Positions 24,699 through 33,697 of a DNA stretch of 64,000 bases are shown one piece after another. The DNA is from JAFKFH01 sp017307375 (GTDB taxonomy: Bacteria; Pseudomonadota; Alphaproteobacteria; Ferrovibrionales; Ferrovibrionaceae), in the NCBI GenBank assembly GCA_965229335.1, contig OZ245874.1, positions 3,100,001-3,164,000 of the forward strand, given 5' to 3'. Under the pieces are notes generated by a model that saw only the letters and a program-made list of their open reading frames with translations, was not told the DNA's origin and did no database searches. Made by a program: the position numbers and the translations under genes. How positions within the stretch are numbered: the stretch's first letter is position 1; each line of letters starts with the position of its first letter.

Positions 24699-26243
24699 TC
24701 AATGCTGCTCCACGATACGGCCCTCGACGACCGGGGCCACTTCCTTGCGGGCCTCGATATAGGCGATGACCGCATTGGCGAGCAGGGTGGCGCCGGAAGC
24801 GTCGATCAAGACCTTGCCTTCCTTCAGCACGGTATAGCCGTCGCCACCGACCTGCAGGAAGTCCGGCACGGCGACCTTGTAGGTCCGCCGCTCGTCGAGC
24901 GGGGTGCCGCCGATCGCGATCTCGGTGATGCGCTGGCCGCGCTCGCGCGTCAGGTCGTAGCTGAATCGGATGTTGGAGACCTGGGGGAAGCGGCCGGCCT
25001 TTTCCGCGACCTGCGAAACCCCGTTCTCCAGCGCGGCGCGGATCTGCGTACCGGTCAGCGACAGCAGCATGACGACATTGCCGAAGGGTAGTTCGGTGAT
25101 CACGTCCTTGCGCGTCAGCTGCGTGCCCGGTTCGTAGAGCCGGTTGGCGCGGATGCCGCCGCCATTGGTGATTGCCGCGTCGGCATCGACCAGCGCATGC
25201 ATCGCATCGGTGATCAGGTTGCCGATCGCCGCTTCCTTGGCGCGTACGGTATCGCGCCGTGAATCGAGTTCGGTCTTCGTGACGCCGATGGCAATGGCCA
25301 TCGACCGGTCCAACTCCGCGTTGTAGGCGGCGACCTTGGTCTCGATTGCGGGATCGGCGGCGACGCCGTCGGTTGCCGTCAGCCGCCAGGCCAGCGGGGT
25401 GGCGACGACCTTCTGGCCGTCCTTGGTGGCGACGCGCCGCAGATTGACGTCGATCGCGCCGAGCCAGTAGCCGTCGACACCGGCCTTGAAGACCAGCGTG
25501 CCGGATTCGAGGTAGGTGATCGGGTCGTGGTCGTGGCCGCCCAGGATCAGGTCGATGCCACGGACCTGCCGGGCGACGCGCAGATCGTCGGCGATGTCGA
25601 GATGGGTCAGCGCGACCACCATCTCGGCCCCGGCCTCGCGCAACGCACGAACCTGTTCGCGCGCCACCTCGACCGGCGGGCGGAAGACGTAGTCGCGGGC
25701 GCCGAAGGTCAGCTTGGCGGCCTCGGGCGTCAGCAGGCCGAAGAAGCCGATCTTGTAGTCGCCGATCTGGCGCACGCCCGACGCGGCGAGGCCGGGGGCG
25801 ATGGTCGCCGCGTCCTGGGTAAAGACGTTGGCGGCGATCCACGGGAATTTCGAGGCGGCGAAGCGTTCGACCGCGATGCCCGCGCCGAAATCGTACTCGT
25901 GATTGCCGGGCACCGCGATATCGACCCCGACCGCATTCATCAGGTCGATCATCTGCGCGCCCTTCAGCACGCCCGACAGCAGCGACGGCGACAGGAGGTC
26001 GCCGCCGAAGGTGGTGATCGACTGCGAGGCCCTGGCCCGCTCGGTCTTCAGCAGCGTCATCAGCGGCGCGAAACCGCCGCGGCCCTCGCGCGGGCTGATC
26101 TCGTAGATGTCGTTGAAATGCAGAAAGGTGATGGTCTGGCCGTCCGGCGGCGCGGCATTCAGCCGCCCCGACAGCGCCACGGCGGCACCGAAAGCGGGCA
26201 GGGATCCGAGCAGGCTGCGGCGGCTCAAACGCAACATCGTCAT
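24699..26243 (-). CDS. Periplasmic 5'-nucleotidase/2',3'-cyclic phosphodiesterase family (UshA-like)
   Basis: A 514-residue two-domain phosphoesterase. A twin-arginine-like signal (LRLSRRSLLGSLPAFG) suggests Tat export. The N-terminal metallophosphoesterase shows FLHFNDIYEI, GGDLLSP, VPGNHEYDFG and LGGHDHDP metal ligands. The C-terminal 5_nucleotid_C domain begins near residue 320 (AAIGNLITDAMHAL) and contains the substrate-binding region NGGGIRANRL. It probably salvages extracellular nucleotides. ATG 26243 or 26237 both lie close behind GGGGGA. Downstream esterase is likely in the same operon. Confidence 0.92.
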   Translation of the reverse strand: MTMLRLSRRSLLGSLPAFGAAVALSGRLNAAPPDGQTITFLHFNDIYEISPREGRGGFAPLMTLLKTERARASQSITTFGGDLLSPSLLSGVLKGAQMIDLMNAVGVDIAVPGNHEYDFGAGIAVERFAASKFPWIAANVFTQDAATIAPGLAASGVRQIGDYKIGFFGLLTPEAAKLTFGARDYVFRPPVEVAREQVRALREAGAEMVVALTHLDIADDLRVARQVRGIDLILGGHDHDPITYLESGTLVFKAGVDGYWLGAIDVNLRRVATKDGQKVVATPLAWRLTATDGVAADPAIETKVAAYNAELDRSMAIAIGVTKTELDSRRDTVRAKEAAIGNLITDAMHALVDADAAITNGGGIRANRLYEPGTQLTRKDVITELPFGNVVMLLSLTGTQIRAALENGVSQVAEKAGRFPQVSNIRFSYDLTRERGQRITEIAIGGTPLDERRTYKVAVPDFLQVGGDGYTVLKEGKVLIDASGATLLANAVIAYIEARKEVAPVVEGRIVEQH

Positions 26244-26292
26244 TCCCCCGGCATGGCGGATCGGCCGCCTCGCTTCGTTCGGCGACGACCTG

Positions 26293-26871
26293 TCAGCGTG
26301 CCATCGCGTGATATTCGACGTTCGGCATCATGTCGATGGCCGCGGCCATGCGGTTCGACATGTTGAAGAACGAGGCAGTCGCCGCGATGTCCCAGATGTC
26401 GGCATCGGTCCAGCCGGCGTCGCGCAGGCCCTGGCGGTCGGCCTCGGTCATCTTGGCCGGCGTCTCGGTCAGCTTGGCGGCGAAGTCGAGCATCGCGCGC
26501 TGCTTCGGTGCCAGTTCGGCCGCGCGATAGTTCATCACCATCAACTCGCCCAGCTTCGGGTCGCCCGACAGCTGGCGCACCGCGGCGCCATGTGCGGTCA
26601 GGCAATAGTAGCAATGGTTGATCGAGGAGACGACGACGGCGATCAGTTCGCGCTCGAGCTTGGACAGGCCCGACTTGCCCAGCATCAGCTCGTTGTACAT
26701 GGTCATGAAACCGCGCAGCTTCTCCTGGTCGAAGGAGTAGGCGAGCAGCACGTTCGGCACCATGCCAAGCTTTTCGTCGCACTTGGCGAAGTACTTCTGG
26801 ATGTCCTCGTCCAGCGCCGACCGGGCCGGCTGCGGCAGATCGAGGGCGTGGATATGCTTGGGCTGGCTCAT
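26293..26871 (-). CDS. AhpD-like / carboxymuconolactone decarboxylase-family peroxidase-related protein
   Basis: A 192-residue all-helical protein of the CMD/AhpD superfamily. SSINHCYYCLTAHGAAV carries the E-x-n-C-x-x-C-x-x-x-H type redox centre, matching the peroxidase-related subfamily. It likely reduces peroxides or acts as a disulfide reductase in the cytoplasm. It begins 22 bases after the aroC stop, on the same strand, so it may be transcribed with fabI and aroC. With the catalase and glutathione peroxidase nearby it adds to local peroxide defence. Confidence 0.88.
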   Translation of the reverse strand: MSQPKHIHALDLPQPARSALDEDIQKYFAKCDEKLGMVPNVLLAYSFDQEKLRGFMTMYNELMLGKSGLSKLERELIAVVVSSINHCYYCLTAHGAAVRQLSGDPKLGELMVMNYRAAELAPKQRAMLDFAAKLTETPAKMTEADRQGLRDAGWTDADIWDIAATASFFNMSNRMAAAIDMMPNVEYHAMAR

Positions 26872-26893
26872 CGTTTCTCTCCCTTGAGGCGCT

Positions 26894-27994
26894 TCAGCCG
26901 CCCACCTGGCCGCGATGGCGCAGCAGGTGATCGGCCAGCACGCAGGCCATCATCGCCTCGCCGACCGGCACCGCACGGATGCCGACGCAGGGATCGTGAC
27001 GCCCTTTTGTGACGATTTCGGTCTCGTGCCCGGCCGTGTCGATGGTCTGGCGCGGCTGCAGGATCGACGAGGTCGGCTTGACCGCGAAGCGCACGACGAT
27101 GTCCTGGCCGGTCGAGATACCGCCGAGGATGCCGCCGGCATGGTTCGACAGGAAGCGCGGCCCGGCGTTGCTGCCGTCGCCGTTGCCCGCGCGCATCTCG
27201 TCGGCATTCTCCTCGCCGGTGAGGGCGGCGGAGGCAAAACCCTCGCCGATCTCGACACCCTTGACCGCGTTGATCGACATCATCGCCGCGGCGAGATCGG
27301 TATCGAGCTTGCCGTAGATCGGTGCCCCCAGCCCGGCCGGAATGCCCGAGGCGACGACTTCGATGATCGCGCCGACCGACGACCCGGCCTTGCGCACCCC
27401 ATCGAGATAGGCCTCCCATTCCGTCGCCGCGACCGGATCGGGGCACCAGAACGGATTGTTCTCGATCTCGTCCCAGTCGAAGCGCGACCGGTCGATCCGG
27501 TGCGGCCCGACCTGCACCAGGGCACCGCGGATCCGGACCTGGGGGCCGATCGCGTCGGCCAGCACTGCCCGCGCGATCGCGCCCGCCGCGACCCGGGTTG
27601 CGGTCTCGCGTGCCGACGAACGCCCGCCGCCACGATAGTCGCGGATGCCGTATTTGGCCCAATAGGTGTAGTCGGCATGGCCCGGCCGGAACTTCACGGC
27701 GATGTCGCCATAATCCTTCGAGCGCTGGTCGACATTGTCGATATGCAGCGCCACCGGCGTGCCGGTGGTTTGCCCCTCGAAGGTACCGGACAGGATCCGG
27801 ACCTGGTCGGGCTCGCGCCGCTGGGTGGTGAAGCGCGACTGGCCGGGCCGCCGCCGGTCCAGCCAGTGCTGGATGCCGGCCTCGTCGATCGCGAGCCGGG
27901 GGGGCACGCCATCGACGACGCAACCGATCGCAGGTCCGTGGCTTTCGCCCCAGGTGGTGACGCGGAACAGCGTACCGAAGCTGTTCGCGCTCAT
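26894..27994 (-). CDS. aroC: Chorismate synthase
   Basis: A 366-residue FMN-dependent enzyme converting EPSP to chorismate, the last shikimate-pathway step. Signatures are TTWGESHGPAIGCVVDG (N-terminal), the RGGGRSSARETATRVAAG loop and HDPCVGIRAVPVGEAM near the C-terminus. The ATG at 27994 overlaps the fabI stop (ATGA); a longer open frame to 28198 lies inside fabI. Length and motifs are complete. Confidence 0.97.
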   Translation of the reverse strand: MSANSFGTLFRVTTWGESHGPAIGCVVDGVPPRLAIDEAGIQHWLDRRRPGQSRFTTQRREPDQVRILSGTFEGQTTGTPVALHIDNVDQRSKDYGDIAVKFRPGHADYTYWAKYGIRDYRGGGRSSARETATRVAAGAIARAVLADAIGPQVRIRGALVQVGPHRIDRSRFDWDEIENNPFWCPDPVAATEWEAYLDGVRKAGSSVGAIIEVVASGIPAGLGAPIYGKLDTDLAAAMMSINAVKGVEIGEGFASAALTGEENADEMRAGNGDGSNAGPRFLSNHAGGILGGISTGQDIVVRFAVKPTSSILQPRQTIDTAGHETEIVTKGRHDPCVGIRAVPVGEAMMACVLADHLLRHRGQVGG

Positions 27995-28830
27995 GCCTTC
28001 GGCTTCAGCCCTTGCAGGAGTTCGGCGACCTGCTGGGAGGCGTCGACCGCGAGCATGCCGACGGCGTGATAGCCGGAATCGACATGATGGATCTCGCCGG
28101 TGACGCCGGCACCGAGATCGGACAGCAGATAGAGGCCGGCACCGCCGACATTCTCGATGGTGACGTTGCGGCGCAGCGGCGAATTCAGCTCGTTCCACTT
28201 CAGGATGTAGCGGAAGTCGCCGATGCCCGACGCGGCGAGCGTCTTGATCGGGCCGGCCGAAATCGCGTTGACGCGGATGTTCTTCGGGCCGAGATCGACG
28301 GCCATGTAGCGGACCGACGCTTCGAGTGCCGCCTTGGCCACGCCCATCACGTTATAATGGGGCATCACGCGTTCGGCGCCGAGATAGGTGAGGGTGACCA
28401 GCGAGCCGCCGTCGGTCATCAGCTTCTCGGCCCGCTGCGCGACCGCCGTGAACGAGAAGCAGGAAATGTTCATCGACAGGGCGAAGTTGTCGTAGGTCGT
28501 GTCGACGTAGCGGCCCTTCAACTGATCCTTGTCGGAATAGGCGATCGCATGCACGACGAAGTCGAGCCTGCCCCATTCCTTTTCCAGCGTCTCGAACACC
28601 CGGTCGATCGAGGCGGCGTCGGTCACGTCGCAATCAAGCGTCAGCTTGGCGCCGATCTCATTGGCCAGCGGGATCACCCGCTTGGCCAGCGCGTCGCCCT
28701 GATAGGTGAAGGCGAGCTCGGCCCCCTGCGCGGCGACGGCCTTGGCGATACCCCAGGCCAGCGACCGATCATTGGCGACACCCATGATCAGACCACGCTT
28801 GCCGGCCATCAACGATTGGGGATTGGACAT
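27991..28830 (-). CDS. fabI: Enoyl-[acyl-carrier-protein] reductase (NADH)
   Basis: A 279-residue short-chain-type reductase of type II fatty-acid synthesis. Cofactor site KRGLIMGVANDRSLAWGIA, the Y-x6-K type catalytic segment HYNVMGVAKAALEASVRY, and GPIKTLAASGI are diagnostic of FabI. ATG 28830 has GAGG upstream and gives the normal MSNPQSLMAGKRG start. It has its own promoter at 28869-28896, although the TetR gene lies upstream on the same strand. Coupled to aroC by a 4-base overlap. Confidence 0.96.
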   Translation of the reverse strand: MSNPQSLMAGKRGLIMGVANDRSLAWGIAKAVAAQGAELAFTYQGDALAKRVIPLANEIGAKLTLDCDVTDAASIDRVFETLEKEWGRLDFVVHAIAYSDKDQLKGRYVDTTYDNFALSMNISCFSFTAVAQRAEKLMTDGGSLVTLTYLGAERVMPHYNVMGVAKAALEASVRYMAVDLGPKNIRVNAISAGPIKTLAASGIGDFRYILKWNELNSPLRRNVTIENVGGAGLYLLSDLGAGVTGEIHHVDSGYHAVGMLAVDASQQVAELLQGLKPKA

Positions 28831-28868
28831 GAAAACCTCGGAAGGAATACAGGCGAAAAAGTTTCGGC

Positions 28869-28896
28869 ATCCTACACGAAAGCCCAAAAGGGGCAA
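28869..28896 (-). promoter_or_regulatory. Candidate promoter for fabI-aroC
   Basis: On the reverse strand, -35 TTGCCC (28896 to 28891) and -10 TAGGAT (28874 to 28869) are 16 bases apart, about 39 bases upstream of the fabI ATG. A short GCCC/GGGC hairpin covers the -35 region and might also end the upstream tetR transcript. Confidence 0.45.
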
Positions 28897-28939
28897 ACTT
28901 CCGGGCCAAGCCGGATGCCAGTGCGCGTCGCGCCGGCCT

Positions 28940-29566
28940 TCAGGGGCAGGAAACCGAGGCTTCCGCACCCCCGAATCGCGATGTGGAAGAGGGGCGCCCG
29001 ACCGAATCGCCCGCGATCAGTGTCGCCGCCGCGCGGCCGGCGACGGCGGCATAGCCGGCGTCGCGGTGGATCAGGATCTCGGTGATCGCGCCGTCCAGCA
29101 GGATCATCACCTGCCGCGCGATCTCCGCCGGGCGATGCACCGTTTCGGCCAGCATCTCGGCGATCCAGGCTTCGAAAGCCTGCTTGTGCCTCGATGCGGC
29201 CTGCAATGCGGGATGGCCCGGCGATCCCGCCAGTTCGGCGGCGACGCGGGCGAAGCTGCACCCCTTCCAGCGCGGATCGGCGGCGACCCGGCCGAGATTG
29301 GCAAAGATCCGCCCGATCCGGTCCGGCGCCGCCGCGACGTCGGCCACCAGCGCCTGGTAGCGGCCCAGCGCCGGGCGTTCGGTGCCCTCGACATAAGCGG
29401 TGATCAGGTCGTCCTTCGACGCGAAATGCTGATAGAGGGTGCGCTTGGTGACACCGGCCCGGGCGGCGATGCGGTCGACCCCGGTCGCCCGGATGCCCTC
29501 GCCGTAGAAAAGATCCTCGGCGGCGGTCAGGATACGCTGGCGGGTGACGGTGGCATCGCGTGGCAT
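28940..29566 (-). CDS. TetR/AcrR family transcriptional regulator
   Basis: A 208-residue repressor. The N-terminal HTH reads RQRILTAAEDLFYGEGIRATGVDRIAARAGVTKRTLYQHF (broken over helices 1-3), and the C-terminal two thirds form the ligand-binding helical domain with a proline/serine-rich tail. It is divergent from the MFS exporter gene, and a large palindrome lies between the two starts (29573-29598). The obvious model is repression of the exporter and of itself, relieved by an exported compound. Confidence 0.93.
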   Translation of the reverse strand: MPRDATVTRQRILTAAEDLFYGEGIRATGVDRIAARAGVTKRTLYQHFASKDDLITAYVEGTERPALGRYQALVADVAAAPDRIGRIFANLGRVAADPRWKGCSFARVAAELAGSPGHPALQAASRHKQAFEAWIAEMLAETVHRPAEIARQVMILLDGAITEILIHRDAGYAAVAGRAAATLIAGDSVGRPSSTSRFGGAEASVSCP

Positions 29567-29572
29567 GGCGGT

Positions 29573-29598
29573 AAGTATACCGACTAGTGTGTATACTT
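29573..29598. promoter_or_regulatory. Palindromic TetR-type operator between tetR and MFS genes
   Basis: Outer arms AAGTATAC (29573-29580) and GTATACTT (29591-29598) are exact reverse complements. The centre ACTAGT (29583-29588) is itself palindromic about the same axis, so 22 of 26 positions are symmetric. Each outer arm contains a TATACT -10-like hexamer, one per direction. The tetR start codon begins 7 bases away on the left and the MFS gene lies to the right, so a bound dimer could block both promoters. Confidence 0.75.
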
Positions 29599-29647
29599 CA
29601 CATTAGCGATGGCGCAGTCTCCGGCCAAGAGAGTTTCGGAGGAAGCG

Positions 29648-30895
29648 ATGTCCCAGTCCGCGTCCCGGCCGGCCCCGTTGGGCCGCAACGCGCTCGTCCT
29701 GCTGGTCTCGGCCGGCATCATCCTGTCGCTGTGCATGGGCCTGCGCCAGAGCCTCGGCCTGTTCCTGCGGCCGATGAACGTCGATATCGGCGTTTCCGCC
29801 TCGGCCTTCGGTTTCGCCATGGCGCTGCAGAACATCGTCTGGGGCATCAGCCAGCCGTTCGTCGGGGTGCTGGCCGACCGCTACGGCGCCAGGCCGGTCG
29901 TGTTCGTCTCGGCCGGCATCTATGTCGCCGGGCTCGCGGTCATGGCGCTCGGAGGTACCTGGGGCCTCGACATCGGCGGCGGCATCCTGATCGGCATCGG
30001 CGTTGCGGGCAGCGGCTTCGGCGTGCTGCTCGGCGCGGTCTCGCAGGCGGTGCCGCCGGCGCGGCGCAGCCAGACGGTCGGGCTGGTTTCCGGCGTCGGT
30101 TCGCTTGCCACCCTCGTGCTGGCCCCGCTGGGCCAGGCGCTGATCGATGGCTATGGCTGGCAGAACGCGCTGCTCGCCTTCGCTGCGATCTCGGCGCTGA
30201 TGGCCCTATTCGCGTTCGGGATGGGCCGGCACGCGCCGCGGACCGCTGCCCAGGCGGCGGCCGACATGGTCCGCCCGGTCGGCGAGGCGTTGTCGGCGGC
30301 CGGCCGCCATCGCGGCTTCATCGCAATGGCGATCGCTTTCTTCGCCTGCGGCTTCCAGTTGATCTTCATCGTCATCCACCTGCCGACCTATCTGGCGCTG
30401 TGCGGCATTCCGCCGGCGGCCAGCGCGACCGCGCTGGGGCTGATCGGGCTGGGCAACGCGGTCGGCTCCTACGTGATCGGCATCCTGGGGGCGCGCTTCA
30501 GCCAGAAGAAGCTGCTGGCCCTGATCTACCTGCTGCGCACGATCACGATCGGCCTCTACCTGGCGCTGCCGATCTCGATCCCCTCGACGATGATCTTCGC
30601 CGCGACGATGGGTTTCCTTTGGCTCAGCGTGACGCCGCTGGTCTCCGGGCTGATCGGCCGGCTGTTCGGCCTGGGCAATTTCAACCTGCTCTACGGCGTG
30701 ATGTTCTTCAGCCACCAGATCGGCTCGTTCGTCGGCGCCTGGGCCGGTGGCCTGGTCTACGACCTGACCGGCGTCTACGACATCGCCTGGGCGTCGATGA
30801 TCGCCATCGGCCTGTCGGCCTTCGCGCTGCAGTGGTTCATGGACGACAGCCGCGCGGGCGACATGCCGGGGCTCAGCCCAGCGCCTGCTCGATAG
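29648..30895 (+). CDS. MFS transporter (OFA/nitrate-like 12-TM exporter)
   Basis: A 415-residue major-facilitator protein with about twelve hydrophobic segments. The loop motif GVLADRYGARPVV between TM2 and TM3 matches the MFS signature G-x-x-x-D-R-x-G-x-R. ATG 29648 is preferred because GGAGGAA sits 4-5 bases upstream; an earlier in-frame ATG at 29609 lies close to the operator. Divergent from a TetR regulator, so probably a regulated exporter, though uptake cannot be excluded. Its 3' end overlaps the convergent glutathione peroxidase gene by 23 bases. Confidence 0.88.
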   Translation: MSQSASRPAPLGRNALVLLVSAGIILSLCMGLRQSLGLFLRPMNVDIGVSASAFGFAMALQNIVWGISQPFVGVLADRYGARPVVFVSAGIYVAGLAVMALGGTWGLDIGGGILIGIGVAGSGFGVLLGAVSQAVPPARRSQTVGLVSGVGSLATLVLAPLGQALIDGYGWQNALLAFAAISALMALFAFGMGRHAPRTAAQAAADMVRPVGEALSAAGRHRGFIAMAIAFFACGFQLIFIVIHLPTYLALCGIPPAASATALGLIGLGNAVGSYVIGILGARFSQKKLLALIYLLRTITIGLYLALPISIPSTMIFAATMGFLWLSVTPLVSGLIGRLFGLGNFNLLYGVMFFSHQIGSFVGAWAGGLVYDLTGVYDIAWASMIAIGLSAFALQWFMDDSRAGDMPGLSPAPAR

Positions 30896-31436
30896 CGCGG
30901 GTGACCTTGTCGGAATTCGGGTCCGTGACGGTCGAGAACCAGTCGACCAGCCGGCCGTCACGGGCGATCAGCAGCTTGTGGAAGTTCCAGCGCGGCACGC
31001 CGAGCGGGCCGGTCTGCTCGGCCGCCCATCTGTAGAGCGGCATGGCCTTGTCGCCCGAGACGACCTGCTTGGTCGTCATCGGGAAATCGATCCCGAAATT
31101 GGCGTCGCAGAATTCCTTGATCTTGTCTTCCGCCCCGGGTTCCTGGCCGCCGAAGTCGTTCGAGGGGATGCCGAGGACCACGAAGCCGCGGTCGCGATAG
31201 GTTTCCCACAGCTTCTCCAGCCCGGCATATTGCTTGGTGAAGCCGCAGAACGACGCGGTGTTGACCACCAGCACGACCTTGCCGGTTAGAATCGCGGGGT
31301 CGAGCGGCCCGCCCTCGATCGCCTCGAGTTTCTGATCGGCCCAGTTCACCGCCTTGCGCTCCTCACCCCGGGCCGGGCCCAGACCCACCAGGGTCAGCCC
31401 CGCCATCGTCATCAGCCACAACCGCCGCGTCAGCAT
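30873..31436 (-). CDS. Exported glutathione peroxidase-family protein
   Basis: A 187-residue thioredoxin-fold peroxidase with an N-terminal signal peptide (MLTRRLWLMTMAGLTLVGLG), hence probably periplasmic. The GPx signatures are present: VVNTASFCGFTKQY with the peroxidatic cysteine (selenocysteine position), LGIPSNDFGGQEPG with the conserved glutamine, and WNFHKLLI with the tryptophan. A cysteine enzyme in this compartment more likely uses thioredoxin-like donors than glutathione. Convergent with, and overlapping, the MFS gene. Confidence 0.92.
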   Translation of the reverse strand: MLTRRLWLMTMAGLTLVGLGPARGEERKAVNWADQKLEAIEGGPLDPAILTGKVVLVVNTASFCGFTKQYAGLEKLWETYRDRGFVVLGIPSNDFGGQEPGAEDKIKEFCDANFGIDFPMTTKQVVSGDKAMPLYRWAAEQTGPLGVPRWNFHKLLIARDGRLVDWFSTVTDPNSDKVTRAIEQALG

Positions 31437-31465
31437 CCCGCGCCTCCGTCTTCGTCCTCGTGATC

Positions 31466-33610
31466 CTACGCCTGACGGACCGCGCCGAGGAAGCGTTCGA
31501 TGTCGCCCCGCAGACGCAGCGCCAGGTTCTCAAGCCCCGCCGCGGCATTCTGCACCGCGGCCGCGCCCTCGCCGGTTTCGGTTGCGGCCTGCGAGACCGC
31601 GCCGATCTGGGTCGATACCGCCATCGTCCCGTCGGCCGCCCGGGCGACATTGCGCGCGATCTCGCCGGTGGCCGATCCCTGCTGCTCCACCGCCGCGGCG
31701 ATCGAGGTGGTGATCGTGTTGATCTCGGCGATCACCCCGCCGATCTGCCGCACCGCATCGGCCGATTGCGCTGTCGCCGACTGCATCTCGCCGATCTGGC
31801 CCGAGATTTCCTCGGTCGCCTTGGCGGTCTGATTGGCAAGGTTCTTGACCTCGCTGGCAACCACGGCAAAACCCTTGCCGGCCTCGCCGGCCCGTGCCGC
31901 CTCGATCGTCGCGTTCAGCGCCAGCAGGTTGGTCTGGCCGGCAATCGCGTTGATCAGACCGACGACATCGCCGATCCGCTGCGACGCCGTCAACAGCGTA
32001 CGGATCATGCCGTCGGTCCGCTCGGCGTCGGCCTGGGCGGCCGCAGCCACCTTCGACGACTGGCCGACCTGCCGACCGATCTCATTGATCGAAGCCGACA
32101 GTTCTTCGGCGGCCGCCGCGACGGTCTGGACATTGCCGGTCGCTTCGGCCGCGGTCGCGGCAACAATGCCGACGCGCTGGCCGGTGGCGGCTGCGGTCGC
32201 GACCATGACGCCGGCAGTCCGGCGCAGGCCATCGACCGCAGCGGTGACTTCCGCCAGGGCCGCCGCGACCTCGCGGTCGAAGCCTGCGATCAGCGCGCCG
32301 ATACGCCCGGCCCTGGCCTCGCGTTCGGCCGCCTCGCGCCGCTCGCGCTCGATCGCCGCATCGGCGGCACGGCGTTCGCGCTCGGCTTCGGTCGCAGCCG
32401 CGGCTTCCTCGGCGATCCGGCGTTCCTCGGCCGCGGCGCGTGCCTGGTTTTCGGCCTCGACCTGCCGCTGGCGTTCACGTTCCTCACGCTCGACCGCCAC
32501 CCTGCGCGCCGCCTCGGCCTCCTCGGCCAGCCGCGTGCGCTCCAGGGCATTCTCACGGAACACCGCCAGCGACCGGGCCATCGCGCCGACTTCGTCGCGA
32601 CGCGAGGTGGCGGGGATGTCGATGTCGGTACGGCCGGCCGACAGCCGGTCCATCGCGCCGCTGAGGGCAACCAGCGGACGGGTGATCGAGCGGCCGACGA
32701 CAAGGGCAAGGCCCAGCGCAAGGATGAGGACGCCGATGCCTACACCAATGCCGATGTTGCGGGCCTGGGCAAGCTGGGCGGCGAACGGGGTGCGATCGAT
32801 GCCGAGGACATAGACCCCGAAGACCTGCCCCTGGTAGTCGCGGGCCGGGGCGGCGAGGAAGGCGAAGGGGCGACCGCCGACATCGCCTTCGGCGGTACTG
32901 CCGCCAGCCAGGCCGCGGGTCAGCAGGTCGGCAGGCAGGCTCGCGTCCTTGGCCAGGGTCGAGGCGAAGCGCACCGCTTCCTTGCCGGCCTCGCGGGTGT
33001 ACAGGGCGGCGTCGACGCCGGTCGCCTGCTTGAAGCCGTCGAAGAATGACTGGTCCAGCGCCAGGCCGAATTCGAGCGAGCCGATTGCCTTGCCATCGAG
33101 CCTGACCGGAACCACGCCGCGAATCCCGAGGCCCTCGACACCGCTTTCCAGGCCGTGGATCGGCTTGCCGGTCCGGTTGACTTCGACCACCGTATGGCGG
33201 AAGCCCGAGAGGTCGTCGCCGAAGCGATCGGGCCGGTGCACACGCAGGAACGATCTGGCGGGCGCGGTGTGGAACTGGAACTGGCGGACGCCGTGGCCGT
33301 CGCGCAAGACAGCGAACCCGGGGGTCAGCATCCGGGCCAGTCCGTCACGGTCTCCCGCCGCAAATATCCGTACGATCTCGCGGTTTTCGGCGGTCGCCGC
33401 GGCGAGGCTGAGGGCCCGCCGCGCCTCGCCGGCCAGGGCCGTTTCAAGCCCGGCCTTGGCGGTGGTCAGTTCATTCTCGACCGCCTGGTCGACCAGCGCC
33501 CGCGACAGGATGACGCTGGCGGAAACGGTGGCGATGACGGCGAGCGCGATGCCCGCCGCACTGATCAACAGAATCTTGGCGGTGATACCCAGACGCGCAA
33601 GCACACCCAT
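31466..33610 (-). CDS. Methyl-accepting chemotaxis protein with periplasmic sensor, HAMP and signalling domain
   Basis: A 714-residue chemoreceptor. TM1 is about residues 10-35, a periplasmic cache-like sensor (single or double) spans about 36-270, and TM2 is about 272-298 (IGIGVGIGVLILALGLALVV). A HAMP domain follows, then a long Glu/Arg/Ala-rich coiled coil (about 350-440). The MCP signalling hairpin tip is the conserved AGQTNLLALNATIEAARAGE. No che genes are nearby, so it would feed a remote chemotaxis or Che-like array. The ligand is unknown. Confidence 0.94.
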   Translation of the reverse strand: MGVLARLGITAKILLISAAGIALAVIATVSASVILSRALVDQAVENELTTAKAGLETALAGEARRALSLAAATAENREIVRIFAAGDRDGLARMLTPGFAVLRDGHGVRQFQFHTAPARSFLRVHRPDRFGDDLSGFRHTVVEVNRTGKPIHGLESGVEGLGIRGVVPVRLDGKAIGSLEFGLALDQSFFDGFKQATGVDAALYTREAGKEAVRFASTLAKDASLPADLLTRGLAGGSTAEGDVGGRPFAFLAAPARDYQGQVFGVYVLGIDRTPFAAQLAQARNIGIGVGIGVLILALGLALVVGRSITRPLVALSGAMDRLSAGRTDIDIPATSRRDEVGAMARSLAVFRENALERTRLAEEAEAARRVAVEREERERQRQVEAENQARAAAEERRIAEEAAAATEAERERRAADAAIERERREAAEREARAGRIGALIAGFDREVAAALAEVTAAVDGLRRTAGVMVATAAATGQRVGIVAATAAEATGNVQTVAAAAEELSASINEIGRQVGQSSKVAAAAQADAERTDGMIRTLLTASQRIGDVVGLINAIAGQTNLLALNATIEAARAGEAGKGFAVVASEVKNLANQTAKATEEISGQIGEMQSATAQSADAVRQIGGVIAEINTITTSIAAAVEQQGSATGEIARNVARAADGTMAVSTQIGAVSQAATETGEGAAAVQNAAAGLENLALRLRGDIERFLGAVRQA

Positions 33611-33697
33611 CGACGAACTCTCCCCAAAGCGTCGGACAGATGTACAGATGATAGTTGGAGATTTAATTGTCCGATATCAAAACTTTTTTGCACTGCA

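Noticed and set aside
33611..33697. CGGACA and TGTCCG far apart upstream of the chemoreceptor gene
   Set aside because: The arms are more than 30 bases apart, and short complementary hexamers are expected by chance; no promoter hexamers matched.
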